Positions 45,147 to 52,987 of a DNA stretch of 64,000 nt are shown here, one piece after another; the stretch's first letter is position 1; each line of letters starts with the position of its first letter. The translations under genes and the position numbers were made by a program. Origin of the DNA: an uncultured Prevotellaceae bacterium (GTDB taxonomy: Bacteria; Bacteroidota; Bacteroidia; Bacteroidales; Muribaculaceae); the NCBI GenBank assembly GCA_900318345.1, contig ONKD01000021.1, positions 1-64,000 on the forward strand, read 5' to 3'. The notes under the pieces are model-generated. The model was not told the origin of the DNA. It did not search any database and worked only from the letters and a program-made list of their open reading frames with translations.

Positions 45147-46580
45147 ATGAAAAAGTATTTCACTCTTATCGCTGTGGCCGCTATGGCATTTGCCGCTCAG
45201 GCCACCGAGTGGACCGCTGCTGACGGCACCACAACAAGTGAGTATGCACCCGTCTATGGTTACAACTTCGAAACCAATCAGCACAACCAGATGCAGTATC
45301 CCGCTTCTGAGTTGACTGGTATCGCAGCTGGCACCGAAATCACTGCCGTGAAGTTCTATACCAGCACCCCCAGTCTGGTGAACGCTCTGGGTGGCACTGT
45401 AACGGTTTCGTTGGCTAATATGGAAGATGTGACTCCTTGGACTCCTAACGCATGGGGTGGCGTTTACGGCGACTTGTTGGATGTTGCTGTGACCGCTGTC
45501 GCTACTGTAACTCCTTCTGCTGATGAGAATGGCGTTTGGACCATTACCTTCGATGCTCCCTTTACCTACACTGGTAATGCTCTGTTGATTGACGTTCTGT
45601 CTGTTGCCGGTGATTATCAGGATACCGAATTTTACGCTAAAGAGATGGGTTCATACTTAATCATGAGCACTTATGGCTACGCTGGCAGCACTAAGGGTGA
45701 TAATAAATTACCCAAGGCTACCTTTGTCTATGGCAGTGACGAGCCCATTGAGATCACTTCTTACACCGTAGTAGGTCCTGAGTCGATCTTTGGCAGCAAC
45801 TGGAATACCGAAGATACCAACAACGACATGGTTCTTGACGAGGCAACTGGCGTTTACAGCTGGAACAAGACTGGCGTAACCCTCTATGGCAACTTCGACT
45901 TCAAGGTTGTTGGTAACCACAGCTACAGCATCTATGAGTGGCCCGTTGGTCCCTACAACTGGACTGCTGTCGTAGAAGAGGAAGGCATTTACAGCATCGC
46001 TATCACCTTCGACCCCAATGCTGAGGAGGACTACCGCATCACCTGCACCTTGATCAAGACTGGTGACATCGATCCCGTTGAGCACACCTATACCGTTGCC
46101 GGTACCACCAACCTGTTTGGTAGCTTCTGGGATCCCAGTGACACTGCTAACGACATGGTTGAGGGTGAGGATGGTATCTATACCTGGACCAAGAGTGACG
46201 TTGTCTTTGAGGAGGCTGCTAACGTTGAGTTCAAGGTCGTTCAAGACCACGCTTGGGATTATGCTTGGCCCTCAAGCAACTGGATCTATGAGGTAACCGA
46301 GGCCGGTACCTATGACTTCGTGATTACTTTCAATGCCGAGACCAAGGAAATCACCTGCACTGCTACCAAGCATGACGCTCCTCAGGGTATGCGTGGTGAT
46401 GTGAACATGAGCAATGATGTTACCATCTCCGACGTTACCTCCCTCATCGACTACCTGTTGAGCGGTGATGCTACTGATATCAGTCTCGAGAACGCTGACT
46501 GCAACCTTGCTGATGGTGTTACCATCGCCGACGTGACTGCTCTGATTGACTACCTGCTGAGCGGCGTTTGGGCCGAGTAA
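45147..46580 (+). CDS. tandem-family secreted protein D: one module, two X25/SusE-like repeats, dockerin
   Basis: 477 residues. Signal peptide MKKYFTLIAVAAMAFAAQA. One beta-sandwich module (about 22-195: APVYGYNFETNQHNQMQYPA). Two similar repeats follow: TVVGPESIFGSNWNTEDTNN ... and TVAGTTNLFGSFWDPSDTAN ..., each with FKVV and a Trp-containing strand. These look like the X25/SusE-type starch-binding-like beta-sandwiches. A dockerin pair ends the protein (DVNMSNDVTISD, DCNLADGVTIAD, then GVWAE). Carbohydrate binding is a reasonable inference from the repeats but is untested. Own promoter and terminator. Confidence 0.82.
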   Translation: MKKYFTLIAVAAMAFAAQATEWTAADGTTTSEYAPVYGYNFETNQHNQMQYPASELTGIAAGTEITAVKFYTSTPSLVNALGGTVTVSLANMEDVTPWTPNAWGGVYGDLLDVAVTAVATVTPSADENGVWTITFDAPFTYTGNALLIDVLSVAGDYQDTEFYAKEMGSYLIMSTYGYAGSTKGDNKLPKATFVYGSDEPIEITSYTVVGPESIFGSNWNTEDTNNDMVLDEATGVYSWNKTGVTLYGNFDFKVVGNHSYSIYEWPVGPYNWTAVVEEEGIYSIAITFDPNAEEDYRITCTLIKTGDIDPVEHTYTVAGTTNLFGSFWDPSDTANDMVEGEDGIYTWTKSDVVFEEAANVEFKVVQDHAWDYAWPSSNWIYEVTEAGTYDFVITFNAETKEITCTATKHDAPQGMRGDVNMSNDVTISDVTSLIDYLLSGDATDISLENADCNLADGVTIADVTALIDYLLSGVWAE

Positions 46581-46613
46581 TCCAAGTTAAGGAAATAGAC
46601 TAATTGTATACCT

Positions 46614-46646
46614 CAAGGCGGGACCAACTGATGGTCCCGCCTTGTT
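46614..46646 (+). terminator. rho-independent terminator
   Basis: A perfect 13-bp stem (46614-46626 with 46632-46644), then a short T-rich tail. Confidence 0.8.
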
Positions 46647-46830
46647 GTGCGTTAAGGTCTGGGTGGTTTTCTCGTTATTCACGTTGGTAAACCGCTAGTT
46701 TTTACATTTTTATGACTCGATATAATTGAAAAGTTTTCCAAAATATTTTTTAAATAGCAGAAAATCAATAAGATATATTTTTACGAAGTCCAAAAAGTTT
46801 TCCAAAACGAAAATTTTCTTGAAAAATCTT

Positions 46831-46860
46831 TTGTCATCTCGTGGGCGTTGTTTACCTTTG
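46831..46860 (+). promoter_or_regulatory. Bacteroidetes-type promoter of nrdDG
   Basis: TTG at 46831-46833, 19-base spacer, TACCTTTG at 46853-46860, about 75 bases upstream of the nrdD start. Confidence 0.75.
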
Positions 46861-46934
46861 CAAACGCAAATCGGCCATGCCGGTTCCTAGCGATAGCAAT
46901 AACGTAATCAACCTGTAATTTTTCACAACACGAT

Positions 46935-49142
46935 ATGATTCAGACAGTACTGAAGCGTGATGGCCGTGTCGTCGGCTATAACGAAGAGAAAATCAAGGCC
47001 GCGATCCGCAAGGCTATGCTCGCCACCCCTGCTGGTGAGGACGAGGGTCTCATCCAGCGCATCGCCGACCGCATAGGTCAGCGAGGCCGTGCCCAGATGA
47101 GCGTCGAGGACATTCAGGACCAGGTGGAACTGGAGCTGATGAAGAGTCCCCGCAAGGAGGTGGCACGCTGCTATATCAACTATCGCCAGAAACGCAGCGT
47201 GGCGCGCAAGGCCAAGACGCGTGACCTGTTCCTGGAGATCATCAATGCCAAGAACAATGACGTCACGCGCGAGAACGCCAACATGAATGCTGACACGCCT
47301 GCTGGCATGATGATGAAGTTTGCCAGCGAGACGACCAAACCCTTCGTCGATGACTACCTCTTGAGCGAGGAGGCACGTGAGGCTGTGCGCGGTAACTATC
47401 TTCACATCCATGACAAGGACTACTATCCCACCAAGAGCTTGACCTGTGTGCAGCATCCGCTGGACAAGGTGCTCAAGCAGGGCTATATGGCTGGTCATGG
47501 CGAGTCGCGCCCGGCTAAGCGCATCGAGACTGCAGGCGTCATTGCCTGCATCACGATGGAAACCGCCCAAAACGAGATGCATGGCGGCCAGGCCATCCCG
47601 GCATTTGACTTCTATCTGGCCCCCTACGTGCGCCGCTCGTTTATTGAGGAGGTCAAGAACCTTGAGTCATTGATGGGCCAGGACTACAGTCGCTTGTATG
47701 ATGTGAAATTTGATGATTATATCGCGCGTGAGCTAGACTTCTTGCAGGGCGATGAGCGCATCTTGCAGCATGCCATCAACAGCACCGTGCGCCGTGTTCA
47801 TCAGGCAATGGAAGCTTTTATCCACAACATGAACACTATCCACTCGCGCGGTGGCAACCAAGTGGTGTTCAGTTCCATCAACTATGGAACTGACACGAGC
47901 GCCGAGGGCCGTTGCATCATCCGCGAGCTGCTGAATTCCACCTACGAGGGTGTGGGTAACGGCTCCACTGCCATTTTCCCCATCCAGATTTGGAAGAAGA
48001 AAACCGGTGTGAGCTACAAGCCGGGTGATCCTAACTATGATCTCTACCGCTTGGCCTGCAAGGTGACCGCTCGCCGTTTCTTCCCCAATTTCGTCAATCT
48101 GGACGCCTCCTACAATCACCACGAGCTGTGGCGTGCCGATGATCCCGAGCGCTACAAGCACGAGGTGGCTACCATGGGTTGCCGCACGCGCGTCTTCGAG
48201 AACCGCTTTGGTGAGAAGACCTCCATTGGGCGCGGTAATCTCTCGTTCTCGACCATCAACATCGTGCGCCTGGCCATCGAGTGCATGAATATCAAGGACA
48301 AGCAAGAGCGCATCGACCGCTTCTTTGCCAAACTCGACAATATGCTTGAGGTGACCGCGCGCCAGCTCGATGCCCGCTACCAGTATCAAAAGACCGCCAT
48401 GGCCAAACAGTTCCCCTTGCTCATGTCGCAACTGTGGAACGGTGCTAATGACCTGGGACCTAATGACCGTGTTGAGAGCGTGATTAACCAGGGCACACTG
48501 GGCATCGGCTTCATTGGCTTGGCCGAGTGTCTGATTGCGCTCACGGGCCATCACCATGGCGAGAGTGAAGAAGCCCAGCAACTGGGCCTCAAGATTGTCA
48601 CCTACATGCGTGACAGGGTGAATGAATTCAGTGAACGCTTCCAGCACAATTACAGCGTCTTGGCCACTCCAGCCGAGGGGTTGAGTGGCAAGTTTACGCG
48701 CCGTGACCGCAAGGACTTTGGCGAGATTCCCGGCGTGACCGACAAGATCTATTACACTAACAGCAACCATGTGCCCGTCTATTACAAGTGCAGCCCCAAG
48801 CACAAGGCTGAGGTTGAGGCGCCTTACCACGAGCTGACGCGCGGCGGCCACATCTTCTATGTGGAGATTGACGGCGACGCCACACACAATCCCGATGCCA
48901 TCGCAGCTGTAGTGGACCTGATGGACAAGTACAACATGGGTTATTGCTCGGTGAACCATAACCGCAACCGCTGCATGGACTGCGGCTATGAGGATGCCAC
49001 CGAGGGTCTCGAGGAATGCCCCGAGTGCCACAGCCACAACATCGACCGCCTGCAGCGCATTACGGGCTACCTCGTGGGCACGACCGACCGCTGGAACAGC
49101 GGCAAGCTCGCCGAGCTCAAGGACCGTGTGGTACATAAGTAA
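46935..49142 (+). CDS. nrdD: anaerobic ribonucleoside-triphosphate reductase (class III)
   Basis: 735 residues. It reduces ribonucleoside triphosphates to deoxy forms without oxygen. An N-terminal ATP-cone (about 1-95: VLKRDGRVVGYNEEKIKAAI) provides allosteric control by dATP/ATP. The catalytic barrel carries GVIACITMETAQNEMHGGQA. Near the C-terminus are a zinc site with two CxxC pairs (CMDCGYED, CPEC) and the glycyl-radical motif RITGYLVG, with Gly711 the likely radical site. The activase nrdG follows 43 bases downstream. Confidence 0.96.
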   Translation: MIQTVLKRDGRVVGYNEEKIKAAIRKAMLATPAGEDEGLIQRIADRIGQRGRAQMSVEDIQDQVELELMKSPRKEVARCYINYRQKRSVARKAKTRDLFLEIINAKNNDVTRENANMNADTPAGMMMKFASETTKPFVDDYLLSEEAREAVRGNYLHIHDKDYYPTKSLTCVQHPLDKVLKQGYMAGHGESRPAKRIETAGVIACITMETAQNEMHGGQAIPAFDFYLAPYVRRSFIEEVKNLESLMGQDYSRLYDVKFDDYIARELDFLQGDERILQHAINSTVRRVHQAMEAFIHNMNTIHSRGGNQVVFSSINYGTDTSAEGRCIIRELLNSTYEGVGNGSTAIFPIQIWKKKTGVSYKPGDPNYDLYRLACKVTARRFFPNFVNLDASYNHHELWRADDPERYKHEVATMGCRTRVFENRFGEKTSIGRGNLSFSTINIVRLAIECMNIKDKQERIDRFFAKLDNMLEVTARQLDARYQYQKTAMAKQFPLLMSQLWNGANDLGPNDRVESVINQGTLGIGFIGLAECLIALTGHHHGESEEAQQLGLKIVTYMRDRVNEFSERFQHNYSVLATPAEGLSGKFTRRDRKDFGEIPGVTDKIYYTNSNHVPVYYKCSPKHKAEVEAPYHELTRGGHIFYVEIDGDATHNPDAIAAVVDLMDKYNMGYCSVNHNRNRCMDCGYEDATEGLEECPECHSHNIDRLQRITGYLVGTTDRWNSGKLAELKDRVVHK

Positions 49143-49185
49143 GTCGCTAGTTGCTAGTCGGGCCTCATTCAACCTCTAACTGAAG

Positions 49186-49671
49186 ATGCTTCGCGTTCTA
49201 CATATCGTAGAGGGTACCAGCGTTGACGGGCCCGGTCTGCGCACGTCAATTTATCTGGCAGGCTGCAATCACCATTGCCCGGGTTGCCACAATCCCCAGT
49301 CTTGGGATTTCAAGGGTGGGGAAGAACGCACCCTTGACGAACTGATGGCGGTCATTGCCTATAACGAGGCGCCAGTTACCTTGAGTGGGGGTGACCCCCT
49401 GCAACAGCCTGAGGGCACGCGTGAACTTATCCACCGCATCAAGCAGGAACTGGGTTACAACGTGTGGTGCTACACTGGTTACACCTGGGAGGAAATCGTC
49501 GCCGATGCAGCTCTGCTTGATGTCGTGCGAGAGCTTGATGTCCTTGTTGAAGGGCCGTTTGTTGAGGCAGAACGCGATATTTCCCTGCACTTTCGCGGCA
49601 GTCGCAACCAGCGCCTCATCGACATCCCCCGCACTCTCGCCACCGGCACAATTACCCTGTGGGCCCAATAG
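49186..49671 (+). CDS. nrdG: anaerobic ribonucleotide reductase activating enzyme
   Basis: 161 residues. A radical-SAM enzyme that makes the glycyl radical on NrdD. The CxxxCxxC cluster motif is Cys27-Cys31-Cys34 in AGCNHHCPGCHNP, and the SAM-binding GGDP is in LSGGDPLQQPEG. The size is normal for the family. It probably shares the nrdD transcript. Confidence 0.95.
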   Translation: MLRVLHIVEGTSVDGPGLRTSIYLAGCNHHCPGCHNPQSWDFKGGEERTLDELMAVIAYNEAPVTLSGGDPLQQPEGTRELIHRIKQELGYNVWCYTGYTWEEIVADAALLDVVRELDVLVEGPFVEAERDISLHFRGSRNQRLIDIPRTLATGTITLWAQ

Positions 49672-49734
49672 AAGCGGTTGCGGGCAATTCATATAGGGCT
49701 AACATTTCATCGTAGAAAAATTGCAGGGATATTG

Positions 49735-49762
49735 TTGCATTGTGTAAAAAGTGTTATCTTTG
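49735..49762 (+). promoter_or_regulatory. Bacteroidetes-type promoter before riboswitch 2
   Basis: TATCTTTG at 49755-49762 with TTG at 49735-49737 or 49732-49734 (spacing 17 or 20). Confidence 0.55.
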
Positions 49763-49784
49763 CAGCAACAAATTGATTGTGTTG

Positions 49785-49985
49785 AGGTTCTTCTCGCCGT
49801 TTATCGACGAGGGGATGAAAAGGGAATCAGGTGAGAGTCCTGGACAGTACCCGCTGCTGTAACTCCTTGATGACACATCGCTCGGCATCATGCCACTGGT
49901 TGTGAGACACTTGTGTATCGCATCATCACCGGGAAGGCGCCGTCGCGATGGGGGAGAAGTCAGAAGACCTGCCTACACACAGCCA
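49785..49985 (+). promoter_or_regulatory. cobalamin riboswitch 2
   Basis: The B12 box AGTCAGAAGACCTGCC lies at 49958-49973. The conserved GATGAAAAGGGAATCAGGTG, TCCTGGACAG, CCCGCTGCTGT and CCGGGAAGG elements lie upstream. The segment from 49986 to the start at 50152 is a long untranslated leader or expression platform. It controls the dockerin-tailed genes at 50152, 51273 and probably 52988. Confidence 0.93.
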
Positions 49986-50151
49986 CCAGTAGTGGTTCAC
50001 GCGGCATTTGGACCCTGGCAAAGAAAGATGATGCGGACACACGCTGCCCACATTCTCAAGAGATTACCATTGACCAGCACATGGCCAATCATGTCGCATG
50101 AATTCACGCTAAAACGTGAAGGTTGAACATTTTTATATATATGATAGTGAC

Positions 50152-51276
50152 ATGAGAAAAGCTCTACATCTTGCTGTGGTAATGGTGCTGACCACGATGG
50201 CGGCTCAAGCCGATAACTCACCCTACATCGCTCGGGTATATGATTATTTGCCCGCGCCAGGACAGTTTGTTAACGTTTTCCCAGCTTACAAGCCCGGATA
50301 TACCCAGGACAGCATCAACGCGCAGCTGGAGGATGCCCTGTGCGGAAAGCTGGGCGGCACGGTCAGCCTGGGCAGCTATGGCGGTTACATCGTTTTTGGC
50401 TTTGACCATCCTGTGGTGAATATGCATGGCTATGACGTTAAAATCTATGGCAACGCCATGCAGAGCGAGGCCGTGCCCGGCATGGCCGGTGGCAGTTGCG
50501 AACCTGGCATCATCATGGTGGGCGTGGATAATGACGGCGATGGCATGCCCGGTGACGGAGACCTGTGGTATGAAATCAAGGGCGCTGATTATGACCGATG
50601 CCAACACAGCTACGAGATTACCTACTACAAGCCTGACGAGAACAAGGTGCGTGTGCCCCATGATAGCTGGCGATTCATCACCGATGTTGAGTATGTCTAT
50701 TGGACCAGCAACGATGAGAATCCCGATAGCACGAGCGGTTATGTGTGGCGCAATTCATTCCATAACCAGCCTTATTGGCCCTTGTGGCTTGAGGACACCG
50801 TGATGACCTTTAGGGGAACCAAACTGCCCAACACCGCTATCGACATGAGCGGAGGCAACGGAAACAACTGGTTCCAGCCCTTCTTTGGCTTGGGCTATGT
50901 TGATAACTTGCCCAACGGCCAGGAACCTGGTTTCATGATTGACTGGGCGGTTGATGAGGAGGGTAACTCAGTATCGCTCGACCATATTGACTTCATCAAG
51001 GTTTATTGCGGGCAGTTGGACTACTGCGGTTGGCTGGGCGAGGTATCGACCGAGTTTTGCGGTGCCGAGGATTTGCATCCCGATGCCGTGATGACGTTAC
51101 CTGGAGACGTGAATTGTGACAACGCGGTGACCATCAGCGATGTGACCACTCTCATCGACTACCTGTTGGGCAGCGAAGTGGCTCCGTTTGGCGCAGTGGC
51201 TGCCGATGTTAATCATGATGGCGGTATCAGTATTGCCGATGTGACCGAATTGATTGATCAACTGTTAGGCTCATGA
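50152..51276 (+). CDS. B12-locus surface protein with dockerin (paralogue of 35924)
   Basis: 374 residues from the ATG at 50152, chosen over an upstream ATG at 50116 because it begins a clean signal peptide (MRKALHLAVVMVLTTMAAQA). The mature start YDYLPAPGQFVNVFPAYK, the core GGYIVFGFDHPVVNMHGYD, GGSCEPGIIMVGVDNDGDG and NSFHNQPYWPLWL match the 35924 protein along its length. Two dockerin-like repeats end it (DVNCDNAVTISD, DVNHDGGISIAD). It is the first gene after the riboswitch and overlaps the next start by 4 bases. Confidence 0.85.
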   Translation: MRKALHLAVVMVLTTMAAQADNSPYIARVYDYLPAPGQFVNVFPAYKPGYTQDSINAQLEDALCGKLGGTVSLGSYGGYIVFGFDHPVVNMHGYDVKIYGNAMQSEAVPGMAGGSCEPGIIMVGVDNDGDGMPGDGDLWYEIKGADYDRCQHSYEITYYKPDENKVRVPHDSWRFITDVEYVYWTSNDENPDSTSGYVWRNSFHNQPYWPLWLEDTVMTFRGTKLPNTAIDMSGGNGNNWFQPFFGLGYVDNLPNGQEPGFMIDWAVDEEGNSVSLDHIDFIKVYCGQLDYCGWLGEVSTEFCGAEDLHPDAVMTLPGDVNCDNAVTISDVTTLIDYLLGSEVAPFGAVAADVNHDGGISIADVTELIDQLLGS

Positions 51277-52946
51277 AAAAGGTAATATTATTTGTATTCA
51301 TTGCCCTGGTGACAATAGTGTCCCAGGCCCAGGACTTCACGTTTACTAATGGCATTATCTTCATTAATGAGGACCGCTATGGCGCCAATCAAGGCTCCAT
51401 CAACTACTTTAATTTTGATTATAATGAGATGGAGTATAACGTGTTCGCATTTGTCAACCCTGGTGTGAAGCTGGGTGTGACATCTCAACACGGACAACTG
51501 TTTGGCGGGCGCCTCTTCGTCGTGAGCAAGCAGGCTAACGGCAACGAGTCCAGCGGTAGCACTGTGGGCTCGAGACTGGCCGTGCTTGATGGTGCGACAC
51601 TCGTTCAGCGGGCCAGCATTCTGCGCTTTGGCGCAACAATGGACAGCGTGTATGACGGGCGTGCCTATTGCGCTGTCAATAACGAGAAGGGTTATATCTC
51701 GACTAACGCCGGCATTTTTGTGCTGGATGTCGCCAGCATGACAGTTAGAGGCCCCATCCAGGGCACGCAGTCCAGCGCTAGGGGCGACTACAACAGCCTG
51801 TATTATGACCAGTGCGGCGATATGGTGAGATTTGGACAGTATGTCTTTGCCGTGCAGCAGGGCAAGGGTCTGCATGTGATTGATCCCGAAACCGATGCTG
51901 TTGTCGCTACCTTGCCGTTCCCTGACATCGTCACAGTGTTTGTCACCGCTGCCGGCAAGCTCTATGTCGCCAATAACAGCCGTGAGGTCTATGACTTTGG
52001 TACAGGTCCATTTGAGGCCAATTTCACGCAGATAGACCCGGTGGCCTTCGAGATAAAGGGTGTGCATAGCCTGCCTGAGGACAAGGGCCCAGTGTGTGCA
52101 TGGGGTGCATGGCATGCGCGCATGTTATGTGTAGATCCTGTTGCCGAGCGTGTATATTTCAACCACGAGGAATATCAGAACTTCATCAGTAGCTATGATT
52201 TCAGTTCGCGTGAGTTTATCGACACGCTCATCCTCCTGCCCGAGGGCGTGGAGACCAATTGGGACGGAACTAAAGAGCGTCAAGGCCTATACGCTTCGGC
52301 ATTGAGTTTTGACCCCCACACGGGCGACATGGTGGTGCAGACTACCGAGGCAGCACCGATGTATGCTTACCAGAACTTCAATCACAACTGGGTATTGTTC
52401 TATAACGTGATGACAGGTGAACTCAAACGCCAAGTGCGCTTGCAGGACGCCTATTGGTTCCCTGCCTTAGCGGTTTATCCTGACTTGTATGCACCCACTG
52501 TTAGTGTCAGTGACATGACGTTGTCGAGAGGGACGAGCAGTGAGGTCGATTTGCTCCATGCAGTTCAAGATCCCGATAACATGGCAGCACTGGCCGTGAC
52601 AACGGCTAAAAGCCGTGATGAGTCGATTGCGCGTGCTCGGGTCGTTGGTCTTAAGCTTGTCATCGAGGCTGTGGCTCCTGGTCGAGCAACGGTCGATGTG
52701 ACCACCGACAGCAACGGCCAGCTGGCAGAAACAGCGTTTGTGGTTACAGTGACGGGTGGCTCCACGCCGGGTGATGTGAACATGGACGGCAGGATAAGTA
52801 TTGACGATGTGACTGACCTTATCGATATCCTGCTAGGGTCGGTGCTCACGGTCTATGACATGGGAGCTGCCGATGTAGATAGGGACGGTAGAATCAGCAT
52901 CAGTGATGTGACCGACCTTATCGACATGCTATTAATCAGAAATTGA
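51273..52946 (+). CDS. DUF5074/BtuG-like beta-propeller with Ig-like domain and dockerin
   Basis: 557 residues. Signal peptide (VILFVFIALVTIVSQAQ) without a lipobox. Residues about 20-415 form propeller blades (GGRLFVVSKQANG, AGIFVLDVASMTVRGPI, GLHVIDPETDAVVATLPF, KLYVANNSREVYDFG). An Ig-like segment (about 415-495: VDVTTDSNGQLAETAFVVTV) and two dockerin repeats (DVNMDGRISIDD, DVDRDGRISISD) follow. Relatives in Bacteroides B12 loci are surface lipoproteins; here the lipid anchor is absent and a dockerin-like tail is present. B12 or corrinoid binding is inferred from the riboswitch and fold. Confidence 0.8.
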   Translation: MKKVILFVFIALVTIVSQAQDFTFTNGIIFINEDRYGANQGSINYFNFDYNEMEYNVFAFVNPGVKLGVTSQHGQLFGGRLFVVSKQANGNESSGSTVGSRLAVLDGATLVQRASILRFGATMDSVYDGRAYCAVNNEKGYISTNAGIFVLDVASMTVRGPIQGTQSSARGDYNSLYYDQCGDMVRFGQYVFAVQQGKGLHVIDPETDAVVATLPFPDIVTVFVTAAGKLYVANNSREVYDFGTGPFEANFTQIDPVAFEIKGVHSLPEDKGPVCAWGAWHARMLCVDPVAERVYFNHEEYQNFISSYDFSSREFIDTLILLPEGVETNWDGTKERQGLYASALSFDPHTGDMVVQTTEAAPMYAYQNFNHNWVLFYNVMTGELKRQVRLQDAYWFPALAVYPDLYAPTVSVSDMTLSRGTSSEVDLLHAVQDPDNMAALAVTTAKSRDESIARARVVGLKLVIEAVAPGRATVDVTTDSNGQLAETAFVVTVTGGSTPGDVNMDGRISIDDVTDLIDILLGSVLTVYDMGAADVDRDGRISISDVTDLIDMLLIRN

Positions 52947-52987
52947 AGAATAACTATTTAGTTTAACCTTTAAATACATTAAAAACA

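Noticed and set aside
47733-49172. Minus-strand frame opposite nrdD
   Set aside because: Antisense shadow; nrdD motifs on the plus strand explain the region.
49890-50126. Short plus-strand frames between the second riboswitch and the 50152 gene
   Set aside because: They begin inside the riboswitch aptamer, so are structured RNA read by chance.
50100-50151. Upstream start at 50116 for the B12-locus protein
   Set aside because: The extra twelve residues precede a complete signal peptide and lie in AT-rich leader; the ATG at 50152 fits better.
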